64,000 bases of DNA from Pseudomonas syringae (GCF_000737245.1 NZ_JPQU01000027.1:38114-102113); one strand, 5' to 3'. Numbered from the stretch's first letter, positions 9,168 through 18,689 are shown. The notes: generated by a model from the sequence alone, not told the origin. Program-made: numbers and translations.

Positions 9168-11756
9168 TCAAATCACTGTGCATGCCTGTGTCACCTTCGC
9201 CGCCTCAACCCACGCATTGAACGTTTCGCTATCGAGTGGTCTGCTTAGAAAGTAGCCTTGACCTTCATCGCAACGTACTGCCTTGAGCAATGCCAACTGC
9301 TCAACCGTCTCAATCCCTTCAGCCGTGATAGTGAGTGACAAAGCGCGGCCAAGCTCGACGATGGCTTGAATGATTGATTTGTCGTTCTCGTTTTCACCCA
9401 AGGTATTAACGAAGCTGCGGTCAATTTTCAGACCGTCGAATGGAAAAGAGCGCAGATAGCTGAGGGAAGAATATCCCGTACCAAAATCATCCAGGGATAA
9501 GCGCACGCCGAGGGCTTTTAACCCCATCATTACGTCAAGCGCACTGGCGGCATCGTCCAGCATCACGCTCTCGGTTAGTTCCAGCTCCAAACGAGCAGGA
9601 TCAAATCCGGTATCGGCAAGTATTTTCTGAACGCGCGCTATCAGGTTGCCACGCTGGAACTCAGTTGGAGATAAATTCACAGACACGAACACATCCTTTT
9701 GCCAGCTACTCGCTGTGCCACAGGCGGTGTGGAGTACCCAGTCACTCAAAGGCACGATAAGTCCGGTTTCTTCGGCAATAGGTATGAATATATCCGGAGC
9801 AATCATTCCACGTTCAGGGTGCTGCCACCGCACTAGAGCCTCCGCACCGACCATTTGACCATCAGAAATGCGAATGCGGGGCTGGAAGTGCAGCCGCAGT
9901 TCGCCATGTTTAATGGCGTAACGCAGGTCGCTCTCTAGCCGACGACGCTCGATGATCTTCGCGTTCATACCGCCCGCGTAAAAGCGCCAGGTATTGCGTC
10001 CTCCCGCTTTAGCTTCGTATAAGGCTATATCGGCGTAACGCAGCAGTTCGGTGGCCTGAATTGCATCATTGGGCGCTATCGCAATCCCGATACTGGCGCT
10101 GACAAAAACTTCCTGGTCATTGATTGCAAACGGCTTTTCGATCGAATTGATCAGGCGACGGCAGAAAGCTTCAATCTGCTCTTGAGAGCCGATATCCGTG
10201 AGAATGAGTACGAATTCGTCGCCGCCAGCACGTGCGACCAGGTCGCCGCTGCGCACGCACTCCGCCAAACGGCGCGATACCTCAGTAAGCACATGATCGC
10301 CCGCGGCATGACCGAGAAGGTCATTCACCGGTTTGAAACGGTCCAGGTCAACGCTCAGCATTACCAGTGGCTGCTCATGAGTGGGAGCCGCCTCCAGCTT
10401 CCCATCCAGAAACTCTTGCAGGCGCGTCCTGTTAGGCAGGCCGGTCAGTGCGTCATGCTGCGAAAGATATTCTATGCGGCGACGGGCTTCGACTTCCTCT
10501 GTAACGTCAGTAGCTGTTCCGCGAAATCCATTGTTTGCCATTTCGCGGGCAGAGAGTCGAGTAATGCGTTGTTGACCCTTCAAGTCTGTGTAACTGCATT
10601 GCACGCTATCGTTGATTCGCCGTTTGCGCATCGCCAACCAGTGAGATATCAGGCACGAGTCGGTGTACAGCAGACTGTCTATACTCGCTCCGATCCAGTC
10701 TTCCCTCGACAGGCCTGTGACCTCTTCAAACCTTTCTGAGAGATAAGTGAAACTTCCATCCGGGTCAATTTCCCAAATCCAGTCGGAACTGGCCTCTGCG
10801 ACATCGCGAAAACGTTCTTCGCTGGCTGCAAGCGTCGTCTCACTGAGCTGAAGTGATGTATAGCTATGATCAAGCGCTCTGGCTGCGAGGGTTGTCCGAC
10901 GTAAAATAACGAGTGTCATTATCAAGACGAGCAGCGCAGCAGCGCCGAGCAAGGGCAGCATGAAACCCAACAATCTCTGCCCCGGTGTCTCTGGATTCCA
11001 GTGCAAAATGCCAGCGGAACCGTCTTTGCCCAGGGGCAATGTTGCGTTGGGAGGAGACTCGGAGGCCGACAATATTCGTAGCCCTTCGATACCGTAGTCA
11101 GCCCCAATCGCTTCGAGTCTTGAGTTGTCCAGGAAAATTACGAAGACCATCACTGATGCTGGGCCTTCATCTACCTCAATTGTCGGATCTGTGCCCGGTG
11201 TCAGTGCTGCGGCTGCGACCAGAACGGGTACACCACCGACGTTAAGAAAAGCGGTCACAGGCGTTTCGTTCTTTGCCGCTTCCCGAGCTTGATTGCCAAG
11301 TCCATCAAACGCTTGGCCCAGCCAGTCTTCAATCGCCACGGCTTTCAGCTCGCCCTCGATAACCGAGTAAACGGTGTGACCTGTGCCGTCGACTACGAAA
11401 ACTCCTTGAAAGCCGAAGTCCGCATACAGCGTCGGCCCTGCGTTCTGGCTAACGAATGCCCAGTCGGTATCCACCTCAATGTGCAAGTGCCGATAGGCAT
11501 CACCCCAGAAGGCGTAATCCTTGAGCGTCATACGTGCGGATTTTTCCAGCGAATCTACCGCTTTTTCCGTGTAGAAAACGCTTTCAGCTTCTTCAATCCT
11601 GTCGAGGTCTTGCGCCACATATATAAGCAGACAAATGGCGAGTACGAAGACAGCTGCCAATAACCCTGAGAATTTAAGCAGCGAGACACGAATCAGAGCC
11701 ACACTTGAGTGGTGCTTGACCGGAATGATGGCAGCGAGAGGCGGGGTATTCAGCAT
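9168..11756 (-). CDS. CHASE4-PAS-GGDEF-EAL membrane signalling protein
   Basis: 862-residue inner-membrane cyclic-di-GMP enzyme. A first membrane helix lies at about 28-48 (FSGLLAAVFVLAICLLIYVA). It is followed by a periplasmic CHASE4-type sensor with the family's DYAFWGDAYRHL motif, a second helix (GFMLPLLGAAALLVLIMTLV), and a PAS domain starting RFRDVAEASSDWIWEI. A GGDEF domain with intact ARAGGDEF is followed by an EAL domain with GAEALVRWQHP, LDDFGTGYSSL and DGLKIDRSF. Both catalytic domains look complete, so it could make or break the messenger, or use GGDEF as a GTP sensor. It is monocistronic and convergent with the arsO remnant. Confidence 0.93.
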   Translation of the reverse strand: MLNTPPLAAIIPVKHHSSVALIRVSLLKFSGLLAAVFVLAICLLIYVAQDLDRIEEAESVFYTEKAVDSLEKSARMTLKDYAFWGDAYRHLHIEVDTDWAFVSQNAGPTLYADFGFQGVFVVDGTGHTVYSVIEGELKAVAIEDWLGQAFDGLGNQAREAAKNETPVTAFLNVGGVPVLVAAAALTPGTDPTIEVDEGPASVMVFVIFLDNSRLEAIGADYGIEGLRILSASESPPNATLPLGKDGSAGILHWNPETPGQRLLGFMLPLLGAAALLVLIMTLVILRRTTLAARALDHSYTSLQLSETTLAASEERFRDVAEASSDWIWEIDPDGSFTYLSERFEEVTGLSREDWIGASIDSLLYTDSCLISHWLAMRKRRINDSVQCSYTDLKGQQRITRLSAREMANNGFRGTATDVTEEVEARRRIEYLSQHDALTGLPNRTRLQEFLDGKLEAAPTHEQPLVMLSVDLDRFKPVNDLLGHAAGDHVLTEVSRRLAECVRSGDLVARAGGDEFVLILTDIGSQEQIEAFCRRLINSIEKPFAINDQEVFVSASIGIAIAPNDAIQATELLRYADIALYEAKAGGRNTWRFYAGGMNAKIIERRRLESDLRYAIKHGELRLHFQPRIRISDGQMVGAEALVRWQHPERGMIAPDIFIPIAEETGLIVPLSDWVLHTACGTASSWQKDVFVSVNLSPTEFQRGNLIARVQKILADTGFDPARLELELTESVMLDDAASALDVMMGLKALGVRLSLDDFGTGYSSLSYLRSFPFDGLKIDRSFVNTLGENENDKSIIQAIVELGRALSLTITAEGIETVEQLALLKAVRCDEGQGYFLSRPLDSETFNAWVEAAKVTQACTVI

Positions 11757-12030
11757 AGGACTCCAAGCGATATGACAAGAGCAGAACTCTCAGTAGACAG
11801 TATCGGCTGATGCGGCTTTTTCCTAAGCGCTTGAGATTGTAGGTTCTGACTATCTTCCCGATAGCGGCCGGGCCCCCAATGGCCCTGAAAATAACCGACA
11901 TGACTCTGATCCTAAGACGCGCCTGGAACTCCTAGGCAAGTGGCATACAAGCCGGCCTGATTGTGGCCTCGACCGGTGCGATTAAAGCGACCCAAGCAGG
12001 CGAACAGTAACGCTGCGCAGGAGATGTAAC

Positions 12031-12465
12031 ATGAGCATCGATTGGCTCCACTTCACACCTTGGGCTTCATTAGGCGGCGGGGCGTTGATAGGGCTGGCCG
12101 CAAGTCTGTTCGTTCTCGTGAACGGTCGCATCGCGGGAATCAGCGGCTTGCTTGGCACAATGATGCAATTTGACAGCGAAGGCTGGAGCGAGAAGACGTT
12201 GTTCCTTCTAGGCCTGATGATTGCCCCGTTGTTGTGGGGAGTGTTCGCCGTCTTGCCGGAGATCGAAATCAATACAGGGTGGCCGGCCCTCGTCATTGCT
12301 GGCCTGCTCGTAGGCGTGGGAACACGTTACGGCTCCGGCTGCACAAGTGGACACGGGGGGTGTGGAGTGTCCCGGTTGTCTCCCCGGTCAATTGTGGCAA
12401 CGCTTTGTTTTATGCTCGCCGGATTTGCCACCGTGTACGTCATTCGTCATGCGCTGGGAGCCTGA
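12031..12465 (+). CDS. YeeE/YedE family membrane protein, first of pair
   Basis: 144-residue inner-membrane protein with about four helices. It belongs to the YeeE/YedE sulfur-transport-like family, whose small paired members sit side by side in many proteobacteria and are linked to thiosulfate or persulfide handling. The signature around GTRYGSGCTSGHGGCGVSRLS is present; the usual GHGVCG is changed to GHGGCG here. The gene ends 2 bp before the second member of the pair. The ribosome site GGAGATGTAAC precedes the ATG. No sulfurtransferase, beta-lactamase-fold hydrolase or BigR-type regulator accompanies it, although such partners are common. Confidence 0.85.
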   Translation: MSIDWLHFTPWASLGGGALIGLAASLFVLVNGRIAGISGLLGTMMQFDSEGWSEKTLFLLGLMIAPLLWGVFAVLPEIEINTGWPALVIAGLLVGVGTRYGSGCTSGHGGCGVSRLSPRSIVATLCFMLAGFATVYVIRHALGA

Positions 12466-12467
12466 AT

Positions 12468-12901
12468 ATGATCAAGCTGACTGCATTTTCCTCAGGGCTG
12501 ATCTTTGGTCTGGGTCTGCTACTGGCAGGGATGACGAACCCCGCGAAGGTGTTGGCTTTTCTTGATCTTGCCGGGGCCTGGGATCCTTCACTTGCTCTGG
12601 TCATGGCAGGCGCAATCGCTGTGGCAGTTATCCCCCTGCAATGGGCGCGAATAGGCTGTCCTTGCTAGGTGCACGCATGCAGCTACCTGAGAAAAGAGCG
12701 ATCGACGCCCGCTTGATCGGCGGCAGCCTGGTGTTCGGCGTAGGGTGGGGGATTGCGGGAATCTGCCCTGGGCCAGCAGTTGCAATTCTGCTAACCGGTC
12801 ACTGGAAAATTCTCATATTCATATTGGCCATGCTGGCCGGAATGTACGTGTTCTCAGCCCTCGAAAGCCGCCGCACAGCTCGATCTGCAGGCAATGGCTA
12901 A
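12468..12901 (+). pseudogene. Second YeeE/YedE-like (DUF6691) membrane protein, frameshifted
   Basis: The start MIKLTAFSSGLIFGLGLLLA, then GMTNPAKVLAFLDLAGAWDP, is the typical N-terminus of the second YedE-type protein. This frame stops at 12668 after ARIGCPC. The family's remaining part (RLSLLGARMQLPEKRAIDAR, then GGSLVFGVGWGIAGICPGPA) continues in another frame that reaches 12901. A single missing base between about 12641 and 12655 explains the break; corrected, the protein would be about 144 residues. With its partner intact and only one base wrong, recent loss or a sequence error are both possible. Confidence 0.8.
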
Positions 12902-13178
12902 CGCAATCCGCAATACCTCGCTGGCGATGCTGTGTGCTCTGGCGCGCCTAAGAACGTTGAGGTTACGAGCTTCGGGGTCGTTCTTCGGCGATATTCACGA
13001 GCTTGGCGGCCGGTTACCTGGAGAGTTTTCGATGAACTTTTCTTAAGAACTCGCTTCCCTATTGAACCAGGAAGGGATGCATATTTAAGGCTACCGACTC
13101 CGAGGTATTCGTAATGGTGCGTGGCAGGAAAGGGGAGTACGCAGACAGGGACGTCTGCATACCAATAAGAGGTGAGCC

Positions 13179-13610
13179 ATGAGCAAAAACATCGGTGCTT
13201 TGGACTTGAATATTCATTTGGGTAAAGACGATGAACATGCGTTGTTTAAATGGTTGATAGCCAGTTTTTTGATGGGCAAACGGATCCGCTCGGGCATTGC
13301 CGCAGATGCCTACAAGGTCATCATCGATAAACATCAGCGGGACACGCCGAGAAAACTTGCCGCATGCACACATGGTGAGCTGGTGAAAATGCTGGGCGAG
13401 GGGGGCTATGCCCGCTATGACGAATCCACCGCTGAGCGATTGCTGAAACTGAGTAAAAAATTGAACGAGGAATACGGCGGCAAGATTATGAAGATTCGCG
13501 AAGTCAGTGCAGACAGGGCGGATTTTGAAAAGCGGCTGACAGACTTCGAAGGTATCGGCCCCAAAACTGTAGAAATTTTCCTGCGCGATGCTCGGGAAGT
13601 GCTTTTTTGA
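13179..13610 (+). CDS. Helix-hairpin-helix protein, endonuclease III/DNA glycosylase-like
   Basis: 143 residues. The C-terminal FEGIGPKTVEIFLRD is a helix-hairpin-helix as in HhH-GPD DNA glycosylases, and the preceding helices resemble the all-alpha part of that fold. The iron-sulfur cysteines and the usual catalytic Lys/Asp cannot be pointed to, so a DNA-binding but non-glycosylase role is possible. The ATG is preceded by AGAGGTGAGCC. The stop overlaps the start of the DUF72 gene (TTGA), so the two are translationally coupled. Relatives in Pseudomonas are commonly labelled DNA methylase or endonuclease-related without functional proof. Confidence 0.7.
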   Translation: MSKNIGALDLNIHLGKDDEHALFKWLIASFLMGKRIRSGIAADAYKVIIDKHQRDTPRKLAACTHGELVKMLGEGGYARYDESTAERLLKLSKKLNEEYGGKIMKIREVSADRADFEKRLTDFEGIGPKTVEIFLRDAREVLF

Positions 13611-14344
13611 GCCGGGCGCCAGTGTATGTGGGATGCGCAGGCTGGAATGTCGGACGTGAATACCGGCGACAGTTTGCAGGGCAGGGGAGCCATCTTGAGC
13701 TCTATTCCGAGAAGCTCAACACGGTCGAGATCAACAGCACCTTCTATCGTTCGCATCGACCGGCGACCTACAGAAAATGGGCATCCTCGGTGAGTTCGGA
13801 CTTTCGTTTTTCAGTGAAAATGCCCAAGTCGATCACTCATGAAGCCCGCCTGCTCAAATGCACTGATCACCTCGACACCTTCCTGTCGGAATGCTGCGAG
13901 CTGGGCGATCGTTTAGGGTGCTTACTGGTTCAATTGCCGCCTTCTCTGGATTTCAGTTCCAGAGTCGCTGGCCACTTCTTTGAAACCCTCAGGGCTCGAT
14001 ATTCGGGTTGTGTGGTCATAGAGCCGCGCCATGCTTCTTGGGCCGATGCTCAGGCTTTGTTGAGTGACTATCAGATCGCGCAAGCGGCGGTTGACCCGTC
14101 GCGCTTTGACATCGACAGCGTACCCACAGGATGGGCAGGAGTCCGTTATTGGCGCTTTCACGGCTCGCCGAGGATCTATCACAGCGAATATGAGCAGGAT
14201 TGGCTGATAGCTAGAGCCCGGGAAATTCTGGAAGCCAAAAGCGACGATTCTCCGGCCTGGTGCATTTTCGACAACACAGCGCAAGACGCTGCGCTGGGTA
14301 ATGCGTTGTCCATGCAACGTCTTTTGAACGCGCAGCGTAGGTGA
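13607..14344 (+). CDS. DUF72 family protein (YecE-like TIM barrel)
   Basis: 245 residues starting MSRAPVYVGCAGWNVGREYR. The family core is visible: LNTVEINSTFYRSHRPATYRKW, then FRFSVKMPKSITHEARL, LLVQLPPSLDFS and VVIEPRHASW. It would be a TIM-barrel-fold protein of unknown enzymatic role, usually cytosolic. The TTG start at 13607 overlaps the TGA of the HhH gene by three bases; GTG at 13622 is an alternative. Coupling to an HhH DNA-binding protein suggests a nucleic-acid-related function, but this is inference from context only. Confidence 0.85.
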   Translation: MSRAPVYVGCAGWNVGREYRRQFAGQGSHLELYSEKLNTVEINSTFYRSHRPATYRKWASSVSSDFRFSVKMPKSITHEARLLKCTDHLDTFLSECCELGDRLGCLLVQLPPSLDFSSRVAGHFFETLRARYSGCVVIEPRHASWADAQALLSDYQIAQAAVDPSRFDIDSVPTGWAGVRYWRFHGSPRIYHSEYEQDWLIARAREILEAKSDDSPAWCIFDNTAQDAALGNALSMQRLLNAQRR

Positions 14345-14392
14345 GAAACGGCAGCCGATCGATGTCGCTACCATTTCCCGTCCGCACCCTGT

Positions 14393-14836
14393 TTATGGCT
14401 CCAGAAAACGCTGAGCGTGATCAGCTACCGGTGTGCGGCTACTGTCGTATCTGCCAAATAGCCTGTAGCGGTTCAATGCAATCTTGTCGTATACCCAATC
14501 GCGTAGTGCCTGCGGAACGAATTTGGCCGCATTGAGCCATGGCCAGGGAAGAGGCAAGCGGGCCAGAATCTCGAACATTGCCTCTGAACGGACAAAGATC
14601 CGACCCTCAGCGATCAGAACGATGGTGTTGAATCGATCAGTAGGCAAGCCGGCCCAGGCCAGTAGCTCTTGCCCTGGCGGCGACTGTACTGTCGCGAGCC
14701 GGATGCGCCGCATGCGGTCATGACGGATGATAAATTTAGCCCAGCCGTTACACAGCTTGCAGGTACCGTCAAACAGCACAACAGTTTCCTTGGTACGCAA
14801 CAGTGGTGCGGGGGACGTGGGTTGGCTAATCATCAA
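14393..14836 (-). CDS. DCC-family thiol-disulfide oxidoreductase-like protein (YuxK-like, DUF393)
   Basis: 147 residues with ETVVLFDGTCKLCNGWAKFI, the D-C-C motif of the DUF393 family, and the family's second hallmark, NRYRLFGR, near the C-terminus. It is a distant paralogue of the DCC gene at 6719-7183, which is shorter on conserved features. It stands alone between the convergent DUF72 gene and a small lipoprotein. A thioredoxin-like fold and disulfide chemistry are inferred from the family. Confidence 0.85.
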   Translation of the reverse strand: MMISQPTSPAPLLRTKETVVLFDGTCKLCNGWAKFIIRHDRMRRIRLATVQSPPGQELLAWAGLPTDRFNTIVLIAEGRIFVRSEAMFEILARLPLPWPWLNAAKFVPQALRDWVYDKIALNRYRLFGRYDSSRTPVADHAQRFLEP

Positions 14837-14920
14837 AAGTATCCCGTTTGTCAGCCGCTGATTTGGTGGATGGCGCTACGCGATCCCCGGCACGACCTTT
14901 TCCTGGACCTGATGCTTCAA

Positions 14921-15196
14921 TCAGTTTTTTTCTGGCTCCTTCAGATAGCCAAGCCCAGCTGAGGAAGGCGCTTGGTGACGATCTTCGGTGGCTTGAGCTT
15001 TATGAGCCTCTGCATAATCCTTCTCCGCTTTTACTTTCTCATCAGCGGCCTGTTGGGGTTTGCCTTCAGCTTGTTTCTGCTCGGACTCTTGTACGTGCTC
15101 ATTAGCATCTTGTACGTGATCTTCAGACGTCTTGTCACATGCAGATAAGCCAAGTGCGGTGGCCAGGAGCAGCGGCAACGTAAGAAATTTTGTCAT
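14921..15196 (-). CDS. Small Lys/Glu/Gln-rich lipoprotein
   Basis: 91 residues with a clear lipoprotein signal: MTKFLTLPLLLATALGLSAC, lipobox LSAC. The mature part is hydrophilic and rich in Lys, Glu, Gln and Ala (EQKQAEGKPQQAADEKVKAE), predicted helical or disordered. The ATG at 15196 is chosen because GAGGTG stands six bases upstream; the longer form would need a GTG with no ribosome site. The function is unknown; such small charged lipoproteins may be stress-related envelope proteins. Confidence 0.75.
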   Translation of the reverse strand: MTKFLTLPLLLATALGLSACDKTSEDHVQDANEHVQESEQKQAEGKPQQAADEKVKAEKDYAEAHKAQATEDRHQAPSSAGLGYLKEPEKN

Positions 15197-15491
15197 GGAA
15201 AACACCTCTATTAAATGACCTAACCTATTGAACTCCCTGGGTTTGATTGGTTCAACAATGGTTATGAGGACCCGGCTGGCGATAGCGTCGCGGAATTGGG
15301 GACGCGCTGATTACCATGCTGCTCGAGGCCGTTGAATAAGCGGGTGGATCAGCCTTTGGGGCGTACCGCGAGTGTGACACTTGGCGGAGGTTTCCCATCA
15401 ATCAGGCGCAACTATCGCCGACCGGTCAGTTCAAACAGCTATCCAACACCACATGACCCGAAGATTCGGCGTCAGAACACAGGAACATTTC

Positions 15492-16823
15492 ATGGATCTG
15501 TCAGGAAACGAGCCGAATCTTTCACTAAAGCGGGTCATAACAGGGCCAATGCTGTTGCTGTTCATTCTGGGCGATGTGTTGGGCGCAGGCGTCTATGCGC
15601 TGGCCGGCACGATAGCGGGTGAGGTCGGTGGGGCAATTTGGATACCGCTACTCATCGCTTTATGTTTCGCACTCCTGACAGCAGGATCTTATGCGGAGCT
15701 AGTGACGAAATATCCTCATGCTGGTGCTGCAGCCGTGTTCGCCGGCAAAGCATTCAAATCGCCATTGATCTCGTTTCTGATTGGATTTTGTATGCTCGCA
15801 GCAGGGGTGACGAGCGCTGCTGGCTTATCGTTAGCCTTCGCTGGTGATTACCTGGCGGCATTCGTAGATGTCCATCCGCACGTGGCGGCGCTGATTTTCC
15901 TGGTTGCCATTGCGCTCCTCAATGCCAGGGGAATCAAGGAATCCATGTCAGCAAATATCGTGATGACTATGATCGAGGTAAGCGGTTTGTTACTCGTAGT
16001 GGTCGCCGCTGGCTGGTACTTCAACACAGGTGCAGCTGACATGTCCCGAGCACTGGAATTCAAGCCGGGCGTCAGTCCGGCATTTGCGGTTCTAGGCGCA
16101 GCTCTATTGGCCTTCTATTCGTTTGTCGGTTTTGAGACTTCTGCCAATTTGGCGGAAGAGATCCGCGATGTGCGTAAAACCTATCCCAGGGCTCTGTTTG
16201 GAGCATTGCTCATCGCCGGAGTCGTTTACGTACTGGTTGGAGTAGCCGCCGCAACCGTATTGAACGTTGACGAGTTGACAACTTCTTCAGCGCCCCTGCT
16301 TGAAGTCGTCAAGAAATCAGGACTGGGCATTCCTCCTTTGCTTTTTGCTTTCATTGCATTGATCGCTGTCGCTAATGGAGCCTTGTTAACGATGATCATG
16401 GCAAGTCGTCTCACCTACGGAATGGCCCGTCAGCAGTTATTACCTGAGGTCCTGCTCAAAGTACTGCCAGAGCGGCGCACGCCATGGTCAGCCATACTTG
16501 CCACAACCGTGGTCGCCGCATTGCTGACGCTGACGGGCTCATTGGAGATTCTTGCCCAGACAGTGGTCCTGCTTTTGTTGTTTGTATTTATCAGTACCAA
16601 TCTGGCGGTGCTGGTGTTGCGTAATGATATTGTCTCTCACGACCATTATCGGGTGCCTGGTTGGGTACCGGTTCTGGCCATTGCTTCCTGCCTTCTGCTG
16701 ATGACCCAACAAAACTCAGAAACATGGCTTCGGGCTGGAGCTCTGTTGCTAGTAGGCGCGTTCCTCTACGGCATCACCCAGATTGGTCGCAAACGTTTGA
16801 TGGCCTCCAAGTCAGCTCCTTGA
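15492..16823 (+). CDS. APC superfamily amino acid/polyamine permease
   Basis: 443-residue inner-membrane transporter with about 12 hydrophobic helices. It begins LKRVITGPMLLLFILGDVLG then AGVYALAG, the helix-1 GAGVY-type motif of APC permeases, and contains FVGFETSANLAEEIRDVRKT, the conserved helix 6 and loop with a Glu. The ATG at 15492 is chosen because AGGAA precedes it at good spacing; a longer frame to 15381 adds an unlikely polar leader. There are no linked metabolic genes, so the substrate is open: probably an amino acid or amine. Confidence 0.88.
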   Translation: MDLSGNEPNLSLKRVITGPMLLLFILGDVLGAGVYALAGTIAGEVGGAIWIPLLIALCFALLTAGSYAELVTKYPHAGAAAVFAGKAFKSPLISFLIGFCMLAAGVTSAAGLSLAFAGDYLAAFVDVHPHVAALIFLVAIALLNARGIKESMSANIVMTMIEVSGLLLVVVAAGWYFNTGAADMSRALEFKPGVSPAFAVLGAALLAFYSFVGFETSANLAEEIRDVRKTYPRALFGALLIAGVVYVLVGVAAATVLNVDELTTSSAPLLEVVKKSGLGIPPLLFAFIALIAVANGALLTMIMASRLTYGMARQQLLPEVLLKVLPERRTPWSAILATTVVAALLTLTGSLEILAQTVVLLLLFVFISTNLAVLVLRNDIVSHDHYRVPGWVPVLAIASCLLLMTQQNSETWLRAGALLLVGAFLYGITQIGRKRLMASKSAP

Positions 16824-17300
16824 GTCGGTCCGCTCACTGCTGAACTCTGCTGCGCGCCGCGAGCCCTATCAACACTACCGCGTCTAGTACTCCGGCCGTC
16901 TGAAGTTATTAGCTGTGTCCCTGTTAAGGCTTTCTGGTCGGGCAATAAAGATCCGAGGTGAACTAAGTGGGTCGCCTAAAAGCCAAAATTCCAGACGAGG
17001 AAAACCGCTGCCAAGCATTGTAGAGAGGTGTCGAGTGAAAAGAAGGGCGCTCATACGCGATATTAATAATGTGTGGATAACACCTTTGCACTACTGGCGC
17101 ACCCTGAGCGCAGCCATCCGACACTGCATCCGGCCATCGGGCCCACGCGAGCGTCTGCTTCGCAGATGCAGAAAGCAAGACGTCCGCCGAGAGGTAATGG
17201 CGGAGCAGATACGGCAAGAAAAGCGTTAACCCACTAGTGCTGTCTGTCAGGGCTGGCGTAGGATGCATTTACCTTACTGTCCTGACCGAGGTTTAAATCA
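16824..17300. other. Intergenic region of 477 bp between permease and secreted protein
   Basis: No conserved gene is evident. It contains one short frame with a ribosome site (17035-17229, listed separately). I see no tRNA, clear terminator or repeat. The 3' part should hold the promoter of the secreted protein gene at 17301. Confidence 0.5.
17035..17229 (+). CDS. Possible small basic protein (hypothetical)
   Basis: 64-residue frame with a GTG start preceded by GAGGTG at four bases. The translation begins MKRRALIRDINNVWITPLHY and ends in a Lys/Arg/Glu-rich tail. It resembles nothing I recognise. The good ribosome site and the non-random charged C-terminus argue for it; the non-ATG start and lack of recognisable relatives argue against. 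Confidence 0.3.
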   Translation: MKRRALIRDINNVWITPLHYWRTLSAAIRHCIRPSGPRERLLRRCRKQDVRREVMAEQIRQEKR

Positions 17301-17765
17301 ATGCGGTGTCTAATTCTCCTGATTGGAGTATGGCTGAGCACCAGCGCTTTCGCCCAAGAGGCTTCCCAGCCTGCGATGAAATGGACGCTACTCGATCAGA
17401 ACGACAAGGCTTATACGTTGAATGACAACGCGCAGGTATTGCTGATTGCCCGCAGCATGTCAGCGGCCAAGCTGCTCGACGCAGCCATTGAAGGCTATCC
17501 TGAAGGCTACCTGGAAGCCCGTCACATCGTTTATGTCGCTGACATTGAGAAAATGCCTTCGCTGATCAAACTCGTAGCGGTGCCCGCGATGCGTTCTGCC
17601 AAATACCGAATAATGCTGGATCAGGACGGCAGGGTGGCCACGCGCTATGGCGGTGATAGGGACACCGTCCAATGGCTGGCACTGAGCAATGGGTCAGTGA
17701 TTCATGAGCAGCGGTTCGCTGACGCAGCAACATTGAAAAAAGCCATTGCTGAAAAGGGCCAGTAG
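17301..17765 (+). CDS. Secreted protein, thioredoxin-like fold possible
   Basis: 154 residues with a cleavable Sec signal (MRCLILLIGVWLSTSAFAQE, cleavage after AFA), so periplasmic. The mature part begins with WTLLDQNDKAYTLNDNAQVL, resembling the entry strand of thioredoxin/AhpC-like folds, but there is no CxxC. Similar Pseudomonas proteins are often labelled FAD/FMN-containing dehydrogenase, which I cannot support from motifs. The gene is monocistronic and convergent with crtE, 18 bp apart. Confidence 0.7.
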   Translation: MRCLILLIGVWLSTSAFAQEASQPAMKWTLLDQNDKAYTLNDNAQVLLIARSMSAAKLLDAAIEGYPEGYLEARHIVYVADIEKMPSLIKLVAVPAMRSAKYRIMLDQDGRVATRYGGDRDTVQWLALSNGSVIHEQRFADAATLKKAIAEKGQ

Positions 17766-17783
17766 CGCAAGGGATTTGCTGAG

Positions 17784-18689
17784 TCAGGCTGCGGCAATGG
17801 CTTTCTCCAGGATCATCCTCATATAACGGGTGATCGGCGAGCGTCGACCGTATACCTGAGACAAGTAGCGCTCAGCGTTCGAGAGATGTATTTGGAGCTG
17901 CTCGTGAACTTTGCGTTCCCCGTAAAGCGATACGAAGGTGGACTTGCCCTGATCCTTGCCTTGATCCTTGTCACTGTCTGGAGAGTTGTCTCGCAGGTCG
18001 TCATACATCTGGAATGCCTGGCCGAGTTCCATGGCGAAGTTCTGCAAAACGGGTCTGGTCTCGGCTACCGCATTGCTGATCAGCCAGGCGATGTCCATGA
18101 TCGCGCCGAACAGCACTCCGGTCTTGAGGTCATTGGTCTGAGCGATCTCCTCCGAACTGCGGCTTTGTCGCCCGTCTCGTAAGTCTTGAAACTGCCCTCT
18201 TACAAGTCCCTGCATACCGACGGTGTCCGCAATAACTTTGACCAGTTGCGTGCGAGTCTCATGGGGGAGATCGTCAACCGTTGCCACAATACCAAATGCC
18301 CTGCTCAGCAGCGCAACAGCGGTGAGAATGGCGACGTCTTCGCCAAACTTCAAATGGACAGTGGGTCTGCCGCGCCGCAGCAGCGCGTTATCCATGCAAG
18401 GCATGTCGTCAAGCACCAACGAGGCAGCGTGAATTAACTCCACGGCGCATCCCAAATCCAGCGCTTGTGTGCCGTTATGCCCCAAGCCCTCGGCCGCAAG
18501 TATCAGCAGCACTGGTCGCATACGTTTTCCTGGCGCAAGAGTTGATTCACGCATGGCTAAAGAAACCAGGTCGCGTTCATCGCTGCACCGGGGCAGTAGC
18601 TCATCCAAGCGATTTTCAATAGCGGCGTGCACACCCATCAGATGTTCGGTAAACCCATGTTCGAGGGTTGTGCCAAGCTCCACTGTCAT
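17784..18689 (-). CDS. crtE: Geranylgeranyl diphosphate synthase CrtE
   Basis: 301-residue polyprenyl synthase making the C20 precursor of carotenoids from isopentenyl and farnesyl diphosphates. The first aspartate-rich motif is in LVLDDMPCMDN and the second in MYDDLRDNSPDSD; GKRMRPVLLIL is the substrate-binding Arg segment. It is transcribed divergently from the idi-crtXYIB operon across a 205-bp spacer, unlike many enterobacterial clusters where crtE leads the operon. It feeds CrtB with two molecules of geranylgeranyl diphosphate. Confidence 0.93.
   Translation of the reverse strand: MTVELGTTLEHGFTEHLMGVHAAIENRLDELLPRCSDERDLVSLAMRESTLAPGKRMRPVLLILAAEGLGHNGTQALDLGCAVELIHAASLVLDDMPCMDNALLRRGRPTVHLKFGEDVAILTAVALLSRAFGIVATVDDLPHETRTQLVKVIADTVGMQGLVRGQFQDLRDGRQSRSSEEIAQTNDLKTGVLFGAIMDIAWLISNAVAETRPVLQNFAMELGQAFQMYDDLRDNSPDSDKDQGKDQGKSTFVSLYGERKVHEQLQIHLSNAERYLSQVYGRRSPITRYMRMILEKAIAAA

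Noticed and set aside
10182..10739. 185-codon plus-strand frame
   Set aside because: Lies opposite the GGDEF/PAS region of the 862-residue protein and has no motif of its own.
12932..13114. 60-codon frame between the YedE remnant and the HhH gene
   Set aside because: Random-looking translation with no ribosome site.
13141..13158. GCAGAC/GTCTGC inverted repeat before the HhH gene
   Set aside because: Only six base pairs; too weak to call an operator or terminator.
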